A program made the position numbers and the translations under genes. The notes under the pieces were generated by a model, which did no database searches, was not told the origin of the DNA, and was given only the letters and a program-made list of their open reading frames with translations. From assembly GCA_017302295.1 (NCBI GenBank), contig JAFLDS010000005.1, positions 169,666 to 208,114 of the forward strand: a DNA stretch of 38,449 nt. The letters run 5' to 3'. Positions 1 through 7,827 of the stretch are shown in pieces. The stretch comes from Thauera sp. Lineage in GTDB: Bacteria > Pseudomonadota > Gammaproteobacteria > Burkholderiales > Rhodocyclaceae. Numbering within the stretch: the stretch's first letter is position 1; each line of letters opens with the position of its first letter.

Positions 1-2
1 CC

Positions 3-1112
3 CGGACCGACGCGGACCACCACCCGCAGCCGCCGGCTGGCATCTTCCGTGAGCCGACGATAGCAGTTGCCGCGGCCACACTGCACCCACCCGCAGCGTC
101 GAATGCGAGCGATGCACTCGATTTCGAGTTGCCTGAATTTCCGCCCTTCGACGCGGTGCCCGAGCCGCAAACGGCCCCGCCCATCGGGGCGGAAACTCGC
201 AACACCGTGACTGCACGGCCCTCCGCAGAGGGGCTCGTCAGCACGAGTGCGGCATCCGCCCCGCGGGAGGAAATGCTGCCGGAGCCCTTCGGAGCCCTCG
301 ACGACAAGACCACGCGCGACGCCTCGGAAACACCGGCAGAAGCGACCGCACTGCCGGAAGTCATCCGCAGCGGACGGCGGGCTGGCTTCGACGCCGACGA
401 GGCCGAGGCCGAGCCGGCAAGCGCGCCGGAGCAGCCGCAGTCCGCAGAGGTCACCACGGCCCCGGAGACGCCGTCAGCGGCGGAGCCCGCGGACGAAGCG
501 ATCCCCGCCCTATGGGCCAACGCGGCCGATTCAGCTGGCTCGGCTGGCTCGCCGGAAGCCAAGAGCGCGGAAGCCCGGCATGTCAACCTGGACCATCTCG
601 ATGCAACCTACGGCCGCCCGCGGCGCAAGTCCAGCCCCCTGCTCCGCACCCTGGGCGGCATGGCGGTCGGGCTGCTGACCGGCACGCTGGCGGTGCAGTC
701 GATCTATCTGTTCCGCACCGAGATCGCCCGCGAACTTCCCGGCCTGCGCCCGGCGCTCGAAGCGGCCTGCGCGAGTGTCCATTGCGAGGTTCCGCTGCCG
801 AGGGACATCGCGCTCATCGGCATCGAAACCTCGGACCTGCAGTCCGAGCCGGGACACCCGGGCCGCTACGTGCTGCACAGCTCGGTGAGGAACCGGGCCG
901 ACTATCCGCAGGCCTGGCCGCACCTGGAACTCACCCTCACCGACGCGACCGAAACCCCGGTCTCGCGCCGCACGCTGCCCCCCTCGGAATGGGTGCCATC
1001 CGCTCAACTCGGGCCCAACTTCGGAGCTCGGACGACGATACCGGTGCGGCTGCCTTTCGACCTCGCGGGCGCCTCGCCCACCGGCTACCGGGTCTACATC
1101 TTCTTCCCCTGA
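3..1112 (+). CDS. DUF3426 membrane protein, C-terminal part (5' end outside window)
   Basis: The reading frame is already open at the left edge, so the true start lies upstream and any start inside the window would be artificial. The visible part has a long Ala/Pro/Glu-rich, poorly conserved linker. It is followed by one membrane helix (a GGMAVGLLTGTLAVQSIYLF stretch at about 665-720) and a folded C-terminal domain with a Cys pair (ACASVHCEVP). That domain, with its NRADYPQAWPHLELTLTD region, matches the DUF3426 family. Members of this family in betaproteobacteria carry an N-terminal zinc-ribbon (MJ0042-type), which would lie upstream here, and often follow prmA. The function is unknown; a cytoplasmic zinc-binding head on a periplasmic domain is the usual picture. 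It converges with the lipoprotein gene on the other strand, 15 bases away. Confidence 0.8.
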   Translation, partial: RTDADHHPQPPAGIFREPTIAVAAATLHPPAASNASDALDFELPEFPPFDAVPEPQTAPPIGAETRNTVTARPSAEGLVSTSAASAPREEMLPEPFGALDDKTTRDASETPAEATALPEVIRSGRRAGFDADEAEAEPASAPEQPQSAEVTTAPETPSAAEPADEAIPALWANAADSAGSAGSPEAKSAEARHVNLDHLDATYGRPRRKSSPLLRTLGGMAVGLLTGTLAVQSIYLFRTEIARELPGLRPALEAACASVHCEVPLPRDIALIGIETSDLQSEPGHPGRYVLHSSVRNRADYPQAWPHLELTLTDATETPVSRRTLPPSEWVPSAQLGPNFGARTTIPVRLPFDLAGASPTGYRVYIFFP

Positions 1113-1127
1113 AGGGGCCGCGCGCGC

Positions 1128-1601
1128 TCAGCGAGCGACGCGGGTCACGCCGGCATCGCGCAGCACGCGCACACGCTCGCCGACGCGAAAGCCTTCGCCC
1201 TGGTCGGCCTGTACCACGGCGAGCGTCTGGCCGTCGTCGAGCCGCACCGTCACTTCCACACCCACCTGACGGGTCGCCCCCTCTTCCACCGCCGCGCCGG
1301 TCATGCCGCCGACCACCGCACCGAGCACCGCACCCACCGCAGAACCCTTGCCGCTGCCGATCGTGCTACCGGCGACACCACCCACCGCCGCACCGGCCAC
1401 GGTCCCGATCGGCGTCTTGGTGCCTTCCAGATTCACGCCACGCACGCCGAGCACGGTGCCGAACTGCACCACCATTGTGCGCCGCGCCTCGTCGCGCGAG
1501 TAGTCTCGCCCGCCCATCCCCGCCGCACAGCCGCCGAGCACCATCACCGCCAGCAGCGCGCCGAGCGCCGCCTGCACCTTTACCGTTCGCGTGTTCACCA
1601 C
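1128..1601 (-). CDS. Glycine-zipper outer-membrane lipoprotein (SlyB-like)
   Basis: This 157-residue protein has a lipoprotein signal peptide with a clear lipobox (VLGGC, lipidated Cys about residue 25). A central run of GxxxG spacing (GTVAGAAVGGVAGSTIG, then GAVLGAVVGGMTGAA) is the glycine-zipper 2TM signature of SlyB/Pcp-type outer-membrane lipoproteins. The C-terminal part is a small beta domain (VRLDDGQTLAVVQ, FRVGERVRVLRD). The start is GTG, and a second GTG follows directly, so the exact start is uncertain by one codon. It overlaps the end of the upstream PfkB kinase gene by 7 bases, which suggests translational coupling. Family members help envelope integrity; no specific partner can be read from the sequence. 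Confidence 0.85.
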   Translation of the reverse strand: MVNTRTVKVQAALGALLAVMVLGGCAAGMGGRDYSRDEARRTMVVQFGTVLGVRGVNLEGTKTPIGTVAGAAVGGVAGSTIGSGKGSAVGAVLGAVVGGMTGAAVEEGATRQVGVEVTVRLDDGQTLAVVQADQGEGFRVGERVRVLRDAGVTRVAR

Positions 1602-2530
1602 GGACTCTCCCCGAAAGCCGCCAGATGCCGCGTGGCGATGTCGTCACGCGTCGGGCGGTGGTTCTGCCCACCGCGGTGGGCAATCTTGATGGCGCCCATC
1701 ACTGCCGCCAGGCGCCCGCTCTGCAACCAGTTCCAGCCATTCACCACGCCATACAGCAAACCGGCGCGGTAGGCATCGCCGCAGCCGGTGGGGTCGAGGA
1801 TCTCGTCCGGCCTGACCGCCGGAATCTCGATCGTTTCGCCCTTGGCATGGATGCGCGAACCTTCCGCACCCAGCGTTACCACCAGCGCATCCACCTCGCG
1901 CGCCAGTTCGGCTTCGTTCAGACCGGTCTTCTCCATCATGAGGCGCAATTCGTAGTCATTGACCGTGCAGTACTTGGCCAGTTGCAGGCAATTGCGTAAC
2001 TCTTCTCCACTGAGGATGGGCAGCGCCTGGCCCGGGTCGAACACGAAGGGCACACCCGCGTCGGCAAAGCCCTGCACGTGGCGCAGCATGCCGTCGCGGC
2101 CATCGGGCGAGACGATGCCGAGCTTCACGCCCGCGGCATCACGCACGTTGTTGAGATGCGAGTGGAACATCGCCCCCGGATGGAAGGCGGTGATCTGGTT
2201 GTCGTCGAGATCGGTGGTGATGAAGGCCTGCGCGGTGAAGGTGCCGCGCACCTCGCGCACGTGATCCTGACGCAGGCCGAGCTTGTCCAGGCGACGGCGA
2301 TAGGGGTCCGAGTCCTCGCCCACCGTGGCCATGATCAGCGGATCGGCGCCCAGCAACTTCAGGTTGTAAGCGATGTTGCCGGCGCAGCCGCCGAACTCGC
2401 GACGCAGGTCCGGCACCAGGAAGGAGACGTTCAGGATGTGGATCTGCTCGGGCAGGATGTGATTCCTGAAGCGATCGTTGAACACCATGATCGAGTCATA
2501 GGCCATGGAGCCGCAGACGAGGATGGACAT
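1595..2530 (-). CDS. PfkB-family carbohydrate/nucleoside kinase
   Basis: This ribokinase-fold kinase of about 311 residues probably transfers phosphate from ATP to a sugar or nucleoside. The N-terminal strand MSILVCGSMAYDSI, the GGCAGNIAYNL glycine motif near residue 50, and the C-terminal DPTGCGDAYRAG motif with the catalytic Asp and anion hole are all present. The frame is open 11 codons further upstream, but the ATG at 2528-2530 places the first beta strand exactly where the family begins, so it is preferred. Orthologues in betaproteobacteria are often annotated adenosine kinase or sugar kinase. The substrate cannot be decided from sequence. The gene is followed by the overlapping lipoprotein gene. 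Confidence 0.85.
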   Translation of the reverse strand: MSILVCGSMAYDSIMVFNDRFRNHILPEQIHILNVSFLVPDLRREFGGCAGNIAYNLKLLGADPLIMATVGEDSDPYRRRLDKLGLRQDHVREVRGTFTAQAFITTDLDDNQITAFHPGAMFHSHLNNVRDAAGVKLGIVSPDGRDGMLRHVQGFADAGVPFVFDPGQALPILSGEELRNCLQLAKYCTVNDYELRLMMEKTGLNEAELAREVDALVVTLGAEGSRIHAKGETIEIPAVRPDEILDPTGCGDAYRAGLLYGVVNGWNWLQSGRLAAVMGAIKIAHRGGQNHRPTRDDIATRHLAAFGESPW

Positions 2531-2600
2531 GTCGAACCCTGCACTGGAATGGTAAGCGAACATTATAAGCGGCCCCTCGTAAAGCGCTGCGGGGAACCGG

Positions 2601-3017
2601 TCAGCCCGCCAGTGCCGCCCTCAGCTTCGCCGCCATCTCCTCCAGCGCCTCGCGCGGCGGATTCTTCACCGGCCACGCCAGCGCCATGCCGTCATCCGTC
2701 CACCGCGGCAGCACGTGGATGTGGAAGTGGAACACCGTCTGGGCGCCGGCCGGTTCGTTGGCCTGGAACAGGGTCACGCCCTCGCAGCGGGTCACCTGCT
2801 TGGCCGCACGCGCCATCCGGGCTGCGGTGCGGAAGACCGCGCCGGCGAGTTCGTCGTCCAGTGCATAGATGTTCTCGCGGTGCGGCTTCACCAGCACCAG
2901 CATGTGCCCGGGATTCACCGACTGGATGTCCATGATCACCAGCGTGTGCTCGTCCTCGTACACCTTCGACGCCGGCAACTCGCCCCGCGCAATGCGGCAA
3001 AACACGCAATTTTCCAT
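2601..3017 (-). CDS. HIT-family nucleotide hydrolase/transferase
   Basis: This is a complete 138-residue histidine-triad protein. The N-terminal CVFCRIARGELPASKVYEDE is the Hint/HIT zinc-type start with paired cysteines, NPGHMLVLVKPHR lies mid-protein, and the catalytic triad HFHIHVLP is near residue 98-105. HIT proteins hydrolyse nucleoside phosphoramidates, adenylylated intermediates or dinucleoside polyphosphates. The length and all motifs are normal. It lies upstream of the PfkB kinase on the same strand (70 bases apart), divergent from olsB. The exact substrate is not evident. Confidence 0.88.
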   Translation of the reverse strand: MENCVFCRIARGELPASKVYEDEHTLVIMDIQSVNPGHMLVLVKPHRENIYALDDELAGAVFRTAARMARAAKQVTRCEGVTLFQANEPAGAQTVFHFHIHVLPRWTDDGMALAWPVKNPPREALEEMAAKLRAALAG

Positions 3018-3133
3018 GCCTTACTTCTCCCGTCTGGATATCGACCAACGTCACCGGATCGTAACCAGCACGTCACCGCACCGCAACGCGAGCTTTCGAC
3101 AATGGCCTCGTCCACTCAGAACGAGAACATGCC

Positions 3134-3901
3134 ATGCTCAAGCAAAGCCAGCCTAGTCAGGCACTCGCAGCACGCAAGGGCCGCAACCTTCATGTCGGGC
3201 TCGCCACCTGCGAAACCGAGATCCTCGAAGCGCAGAAGCTGCGCTACCGGGTCTTCGCCGAAGAAATGGGCGCCCGCCTCAACACCCGCACGCCGGGCGT
3301 CGATCGCGACATCTACGATCCGTACTGCGACCACCTCATCGTGCGCGACGAAGACGCCGGGCGCATCGTCGGCACCTATCGCATCCTGTCGCCGTCGGCG
3401 GCGCGCAAGGTCGGCGGTTACTACTCCGAGAACGAATTCGACCTCACCCGCCTGCAACACCTGCGCAGCCGGATGGTCGAGATCGGCCGCTCGTGCATCG
3501 ACGCCGAGTATCGCAGCGGCGCGGTGATCGCGCTGCTGTGGTCGGGCCTCGCGCACTACATGCAGGAAAACGGCTACGACTACCTCGTCGGCTGCGCCTC
3601 GATCAGCATGGCCGACGGCGGCCACACCGCGGCCAACCTGTACAATCGCCTGCGTGAAGATCACATGGCGCCGCTGGAATACCACGTCTTCCCGCGCTGC
3701 CCGCTGCCGCTCGATGCGCTGGCAAACGACACGCCCGCCGAGGCGCCGCCCCTGATCAAGGGCTACCTGCGCGCCGGCGCCTGGATCTGCGGCGAGCCGG
3801 CGTGGGATCCCGACTTCAACACCGCCGACCTGCCCATCCTGATGCCGATGAACAAGGTCGACGGCCGCTACGCCAAACACTTCATGGGACGCAAGGACTG
3901 A
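3134..3901 (+). CDS. olsB: OlsB-like N-acyltransferase (ornithine lipid synthesis)
   Basis: This 255-residue GNAT-fold acyltransferase is probably L-ornithine N-alpha-acyltransferase, which makes lyso-ornithine lipid from ornithine and 3-hydroxyacyl-ACP. Recognisable segments are LRYRVFAEEMGA near residue 35, the DRDIYDPYCDHLIV region, VGTYRIL, VEIGRSCIDAEYRSG (the acyl-donor-binding core) and the C-terminal GYLRAGAWICGEPAWDPDF typical of the OlsB/hemolysin-like acyltransferase family. A GAGAA ribosome site precedes the ATG by 8 bases. The next gene starts 6 bases after the stop and encodes a PlsC-type O-acyltransferase, the expected second step, so the two form an olsB-olsA operon. Ornithine lipids are phosphate-free membrane lipids. 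Confidence 0.82.
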   Translation: MLKQSQPSQALAARKGRNLHVGLATCETEILEAQKLRYRVFAEEMGARLNTRTPGVDRDIYDPYCDHLIVRDEDAGRIVGTYRILSPSAARKVGGYYSENEFDLTRLQHLRSRMVEIGRSCIDAEYRSGAVIALLWSGLAHYMQENGYDYLVGCASISMADGGHTAANLYNRLREDHMAPLEYHVFPRCPLPLDALANDTPAEAPPLIKGYLRAGAWICGEPAWDPDFNTADLPILMPMNKVDGRYAKHFMGRKD

Positions 3902-3906
3902 AGCCG

Positions 3907-4683
3907 ATGAACACCGCCGCAGCCGCGGCCGCAGACCTGCCGCGCCGCGCCGCCAGCCCCAGGCTGCTGCGCGGCTGGCGCTATGTGCGCCTCACCTCGC
4001 ACATCATCCGGGGCGTGCTCACCGTTGCGCTGGTATATCCCTTCAGCGCCGAACCCACGCACCGCCGACTGCGCCAGCGCTGGTCGCAAGGCCTGCTGCG
4101 CCTCCTCGGCATCCGCCTGCAGGCCGAGGGCGTGCCGATCGAACCGGGCTGCATGCTGGTCGCCAACCACATCTCCTGGGTGGACATCTTCGTGATCAAC
4201 GCGCTCGCGCCCGCATCCTTCGTGTCGAAAGCGGAAGTGCGCAACTGGCCGATCATCGGCTGGCTCGCGGCGAAGAACGGCACCATCTTCCTGCGTCGCG
4301 GCAGCCGCGGCCACGCCAAGATCATCAACGACGAAACCGCCGCCCTGCTCGACGCCGGGCGCAACGTCGCGATCTTCCCCGAAGGCACCACCACCGACGG
4401 CAGCCACGTGCTGAACTTCCACGCCGCCCTGCTGCAACCCGCCATCGCAGCCGGCCATGCGGTGCAGCCGGTCGCCCTGTCCTATCACGCCGCCGACGGC
4501 AGCTTCAGCCGCGCCGCCGCTTACGACGGCGACCTCAGCCTGGGGCAGTGCATCGCCAACATCATCGCCGAGCGTGAAATCATCGCCCGCGTGCAAGCCG
4601 AAAAGCCCATGCCCACCGGCGAAGGCACCGACCGCCGCACGCTGGCGAAGTCGGCTCGCGAGGCGATTGTCGGGCTGCTTTGA
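3907..4683 (+). CDS. olsA: Lyso-ornithine lipid / 1-acylglycerol-phosphate O-acyltransferase
   Basis: This 258-residue PlsC-family acyltransferase has the block I motif NHISWVD (HX4D catalytic pair) and the block III motif FPEGTTTDG. An N-terminal hydrophobic segment (RGVLTVALVYPF) anchors it to the inner membrane. The frame stays open upstream into olsB, but the ATG at 3907, 6 bases after the olsB stop, is the sensible start. Because it directly follows an OlsB homologue, the likely role is O-acylation of lyso-ornithine lipid. A general lysophosphatidic acid acyltransferase role cannot be excluded. It converges with apaH with only four bases between stops. Confidence 0.82.
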   Translation: MNTAAAAAADLPRRAASPRLLRGWRYVRLTSHIIRGVLTVALVYPFSAEPTHRRLRQRWSQGLLRLLGIRLQAEGVPIEPGCMLVANHISWVDIFVINALAPASFVSKAEVRNWPIIGWLAAKNGTIFLRRGSRGHAKIINDETAALLDAGRNVAIFPEGTTTDGSHVLNFHAALLQPAIAAGHAVQPVALSYHAADGSFSRAAAYDGDLSLGQCIANIIAEREIIARVQAEKPMPTGEGTDRRTLAKSAREAIVGLL

Positions 4684-4687
4684 GGGC

Positions 4688-5485
4688 TCAGCCCGGCACC
4701 TGAATCGCCGCGCCATCTTCCAGTCGCACCGCAGTCAGCTTGCCGCCCCACACCGCACCGGAATCCAGCGCGATCAACCCCGGCACACGATAGAAACCCA
4801 GCGCCGACCAGTGGCCGCAGACGATGGTGTGGGTGCGGTTGTAGCGGTCGGGCACCATGAACCAAGGCATCGTTCCCGGCGGCGCCTTGTCGGGCGCGCC
4901 CTTGGCGCGCAGCGCCATGCGTCCGTCGGCGGAGCAGAAGCGCATCCGCGTCATCGCATTCACCACGACGCGCAACCTGTCCCAGCCCTTCAGGTCTTCG
5001 GACCACCGTTCCGGCTGGTTGCCCGCAAGCTCCAGCAAGAACGCCTTCGAGTCCGGCCCGGTCAGCACCGCGCTCACCTCGTCGGCCAGCGCCTGCGCGC
5101 GCGCCACCGTCCATTGCGGCAGCAAGCCGGCATGCACCAGCACATAATCGCCCTCCACATGCATCAGCGGCTGGCGCGCCAGCCACAGCAGCAGGCAGTC
5201 GCGATCGTCGGCCTCGAACACCTGATGCAACGTGTCGTCATCCTCACGCCGCGAGTAACCCGCCGCCACCATCAGCAGATAAAGATCGTGATTGCCGAGC
5301 ACGATCGTCGCCGCCCCGCCCAGGTCCCGCAGCAAACGCAGCACCTGCAAGGACTGCGGCCCGCGATTCACCAGATCGCCGACGACCCATAGCCGGTCCT
5401 TCAGCGGATCGAACGCGACTTTTTCCAGCAGCCGATCAAGCGCCGGATAGCAGCCCTGGATGTCGCCAATTGCGTAGGTGGCCAT
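4688..5485 (-). CDS. apaH: Symmetrical bis(5'-nucleosyl)-tetraphosphatase (Ap4A hydrolase)
   Basis: ApaH cleaves Ap4A into two ADP and belongs to the calcineurin-like metallophosphatases. The 265-residue protein is full length. It begins MATYAIGDIQGCY (first metal motif GDIxGC), followed by GDLVNRGP near residue 37 and GNHD near residue 65, with later metal His residues in VHAGLLPQW and CGHW. In many proteobacteria apaH lies with ksgA/apaG, but here it stands alone, convergent with the ornithine-lipid operon. About 220 bases without a recognised gene separate its start from the CBS gene; divergent promoters probably lie there. Confidence 0.93.
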   Translation of the reverse strand: MATYAIGDIQGCYPALDRLLEKVAFDPLKDRLWVVGDLVNRGPQSLQVLRLLRDLGGAATIVLGNHDLYLLMVAAGYSRREDDDTLHQVFEADDRDCLLLWLARQPLMHVEGDYVLVHAGLLPQWTVARAQALADEVSAVLTGPDSKAFLLELAGNQPERWSEDLKGWDRLRVVVNAMTRMRFCSADGRMALRAKGAPDKAPPGTMPWFMVPDRYNRTHTIVCGHWSALGFYRVPGLIALDSGAVWGGKLTAVRLEDGAAIQVPG

Positions 5486-5708
5486 GAAGTGATGCGAGAA
5501 GGCAAGAAGCCGCAGAAAGATGTTCTTATTCTATTCACATCAGCAGGGGATGGCATGCCGCCCTGAAAGCAAACGTGACTCGATCCTCTGCAGCCTCGAA
5601 CGGAGCGCGCACCGGCCCCGATGGCGCTACAAGCCAGGCAGTCTGTGGTCTAGATTGAAATGATAAGAACACCTCATCGATCCGCCCACAAAATCAAGGG
5701 AGCCCACC

Positions 5709-6128
5709 ATGACCAACCGCTGCCTCGCCTACATCGTCAAGCACCAGGACCCGCTCACCCTGGCCCCGGACGCGACCGTGCAGCTCGCCTGCCAGCGCAT
5801 GTGGGAGCGCCGCGTCGGCGCGGTGCTGGTCACCCAAGGAAACAGGCTCGTCGGCATCTTCACCGGCCGTGACGCGGTACGCACGCTCGCCGAAGGCCGA
5901 TCGCCCGCCGACACCCCTCTCTCCGTCGTGATGACCGCCGACCCCGACACGATCGGCCCCGAAGCGATGGCGATCGACGCCCTGCGCCGCATGGCCGACT
6001 GCGGCTACCGCCACCTGCCCATCGTCGACGGCGAATCCGTCGTGGGCATCGTGTCGCGTGGGGATTTCAAGGGCCTGGAGCTCGACAGGCTGGAGGATGA
6101 GACCTGTTTGTGGGAGCGGATTGCTTGA
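5709..6128 (+). CDS. Tandem CBS-domain protein
   Basis: This stand-alone 139-residue protein is made of two CBS domains, which bind adenine nucleotides or related ligands. Domain 1 ends in VGIFTGRDAVR, and domain 2 contains GYRHLPIVDGESVVGIVSRGDFKG, the usual strand-helix ends. There is no effector domain, so it is probably a small regulatory or energy-sensing protein. An AAGGGAG ribosome site lies 6 bases ahead of the ATG. It is the last conserved gene before the accessory patch and converges with the mntA-hepT pair. Its partner is not evident. Confidence 0.85.
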   Translation: MTNRCLAYIVKHQDPLTLAPDATVQLACQRMWERRVGAVLVTQGNRLVGIFTGRDAVRTLAEGRSPADTPLSVVMTADPDTIGPEAMAIDALRRMADCGYRHLPIVDGESVVGIVSRGDFKGLELDRLEDETCLWERIA

Positions 6129-6169
6129 TCACCAAGCGCTCACCGCGCCTGCGCACACTCTCCGCTTTC

Positions 6170-6505
6170 TCAGCCAGAGCAATCAGCCGACACACGAAAC
6201 GGCACCCCGACCCGATCGATATGATCGATCAACGCGGGATTGTCGATCCGTTGCCGAACAGTCAGATCCACCTTCCACGGCAGCAGCAGGTCGTCGATCT
6301 CGTTTTCGATCCTGAGCAACTCGGACAGACTCATCGCGGGCGCATCCAGGCACAGATCGATATCCGACCCGGCCCGATGCTTGCCCGTCGCGCGCGAGCC
6401 GTAGAGCACAACCCCCAGAATCACCGGGTGCGCTTCGAGCACCTCGCGAATCCGGCTGATCGCATGATCCGGCAGTCCGTACCGCCGCTCCGCAGGCAAA
6501 ATCAC
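6170..6505 (-). CDS. mntA: MntA-type antitoxin nucleotidyltransferase (type VII TA)
   Basis: This 111-residue minimal nucleotidyltransferase carries the GSX10DXD active-site motif in full (GSRATGKHRAGSDID, near residues 36-50). A downstream DLTV supplies the likely third Asp. It is encoded immediately after, and overlapping by 4 bases, a HepT-like gene. In characterised type VII systems the MntA antitoxin AMPylates HepT near its active site to inactivate it; here the assignment rests on motif and pairing. A degraded second copy of this gene lies at about 7690-7815 and shares a 37-base identical stretch with it. Confidence 0.85.
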   Translation of the reverse strand: MILPAERRYGLPDHAISRIREVLEAHPVILGVVLYGSRATGKHRAGSDIDLCLDAPAMSLSELLRIENEIDDLLLPWKVDLTVRQRIDNPALIDHIDRVGVPFRVSADCSG

Positions 6506-6915
6506 CGCAGCAGCCCTTTCATCCGCGAGGCGAACGCCACGAACAACGCGTGATAGACACCAACGATCAGGCCCGCGATCTCATCCGCCACCTTCTCGTT
6601 GTACGTGTGCGAAGTCTGGTTGCGACTCTTGATCATCTCCATCCATCCTTCGCCATCGGCAACGAGCCCACGACTGAAGGACTCGCGCGTCGCATCGCGC
6701 GATCCAGTGATGTCGGACGCACCTTGCCAGACGAGGTAGTCCTTCATCACGTTCCACGCAAGTTCGTGCGTGAACTCGAACGCCTGGATCAAGCCCTGCT
6801 TTTCAAGATCGGACAGCGGTCTTTGCTGCGAAAGCTCGACCGCAGCCGAAAGCCGCGACAGCGCGCGCTCGAAGTTCGCGAAACGCTGTTGCCAGCGGAT
6901 ATCCTGCATTGCCAT
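6502..6915 (-). CDS. hepT: HepT-type toxin (HI0074/HEPN family)
   Basis: This 137-residue all-helical HEPN protein resembles HI0074, the partner class of minimal nucleotidyltransferases. The RX4HXY RNase motif appears as RNQTSHTY near residue 100, in the expected KSRNQTSHTYNE context. The N-terminus has DIRWQQRFANFERALSRL, and LIQAFEFTHELAWNVMKDYL is a typical helix of the family. The start may be either of two ATGs two codons apart. It precedes and overlaps mntA by four bases, as in toxin-first type VII operons. Known relatives are HEPN RNases acting on RNA. Confidence 0.83.
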   Translation of the reverse strand: MAMQDIRWQQRFANFERALSRLSAAVELSQQRPLSDLEKQGLIQAFEFTHELAWNVMKDYLVWQGASDITGSRDATRESFSRGLVADGEGWMEMIKSRNQTSHTYNEKVADEIAGLIVGVYHALFVAFASRMKGLLR

Positions 6916-7068
6916 CGGGTCTCAGGCTCCAAGGTGCTGTTCAGAACGATCAAACGCCAGATTCATCGCTTTGGCAAGCGCTGTGGCTTGGTGTCGGCGA
7001 CGAACTACGGTTGAACTCGTCGCGCAGTCTCCCTAGACTTCCCACATCGTGCTTCTATGAGAGTCGGA

Positions 7069-7386
7069 ATGAGCGCCCAAGTTTTCTCAGACCTCGAAGC
7101 AATGTCCCGCCATCAGAGCGCCAGAGAACTCGACGAGGCTCTGCGCGTTCAGGCGATGGATGCTGCTGATTTCAGCGCCTGGCTCGAGCGCTCACTCCCC
7201 CCACTGCAAGCCTTGGCGAGCAGCATCTTCAGCGCCGACGGAGAATCCTTTCGACCGACGGCGCGATGCTTCAAGACCCCGGCCGAGAAGCAAGCCTACG
7301 ACCAGAAACAGGAACTCGATCGCGCGGTCCGACTGGCATTGAAGAGATCCGCCACTGAGCTCAAGCCCCGTGAAAAGAGCACCTGA
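7069..7386 (+). CDS. Small hypothetical protein, first of a two-gene cassette
   Basis: I do not recognise this 105-residue protein. It is predicted to be soluble and mostly helical, with no signal peptide, membrane segment or metal motif. Segments such as SRHQSARELDEALRVQAMDA and EKQAYDQKQELDRAVRLALK are charged amphipathic helices. An alternative ATG lies 12 bases upstream at 7057; the inner ATG has AGAG placed about 6 bases ahead and is preferred. The next gene overlaps its end by 17 bases. Being next to mntA-hepT and a decayed mntA, it may belong to another toxin-antitoxin-like or nucleotidyltransferase cassette, but this is only context. Confidence 0.5.
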   Translation: MSAQVFSDLEAMSRHQSARELDEALRVQAMDAADFSAWLERSLPPLQALASSIFSADGESFRPTARCFKTPAEKQAYDQKQELDRAVRLALKRSATELKPREKST

Positions 7387-7609
7387 CACCACCGACATAA
7401 GGCGCTTGGCAGAAACTTTGAGCGATCACGCCGTCGACGATCTCCGCCCTCACATTCAAACAGTGGTTTTCGATGGCATTCCCATCGCCACACTTGATGT
7501 AGACGGCCTGCTGATGACCAAACAGACGACGCGAGAAACAGACATCCCCGACCGGCAACGCCTGCGACAGCTGCGCGACGCGTTGCGCGCAGCCCGAGGA
7601 TCAAACTGA
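7370..7609 (+). CDS. Small protein resembling a nucleotidyltransferase C-terminus
   Basis: This 79-residue reading frame starts at GTG and overlaps the preceding gene by 17 bases. The middle (VVFDGIPIATLDVDGLLMTKQ, then DIPDRQRLRQLRDAL) resembles the C-terminal segment found in small nucleotidyltransferase-like proteins, where a DxxGLxxTK strand-helix is followed by a DxxRLxxLR helix. No catalytic GSX10DXD part is present and the frame is closed upstream at about 7342. It could be a broken remnant rather than a working gene, or a small stand-alone partner of the preceding protein. No good ribosome site was seen before the GTG. Confidence 0.45.
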   Translation: MKRAPDTTDIRRLAETLSDHAVDDLRPHIQTVVFDGIPIATLDVDGLLMTKQTTRETDIPDRQRLRQLRDALRAARGSN

Positions 7610-7689
7610 CATACGTGCCGAGACGGGCTGCGCCGCACATAGATATAGCTCGCGAACTTGCTGTATCCGTTGCCCCGCTCAGCGGAGGC

Positions 7690-7815
7690 AAACCGCCAAC
7701 ACACAAAGCCACACCCCGCCCAAATCCGATGGTTGTCCATCGCGCGAGCCGTAGAGCACAACCCCCAGAATCACCGGATGCGCGTCGAGCACTTTGAGAA
7801 TCCGGCTGGTGACAA
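7690..7815 (-). pseudogene. Decayed, internally deleted second copy of mntA
   Basis: Two blocks match the intact mntA at 6170-6505 on the same strand. Bases 7741-7777 are identical to 6391-6427 (37 bases), and the similarity extends to about 7810. It encodes the start-side part ILKVLDAHPVILGVVLYGSRA. Bases 7690-7730 resemble the mntA 3' end around 6185-6225. Roughly 160 bases between the two blocks are missing, including the DXD part of the active site, and the joined frame is not continuous. It is therefore a relic of a duplicated or re-inserted nucleotidyltransferase gene. It sits just beyond the stop codon of the glycan operon. Confidence 0.7.
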
Positions 7816-7827
7816 TTTTCGCGTTCG

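Noticed and set aside
512-1999. Open frame of 495 codons running over the DUF3426, lipoprotein and kinase genes
   Set aside because: It crosses three real genes on both strands and encodes a low-complexity Arg/Pro/His-rich chain.
3802-3906. Longer N-terminus of olsA starting inside olsB
   Set aside because: The ATG at 3907 immediately after the olsB stop is a better start, and the extra residues are the out-of-frame translation of olsB.
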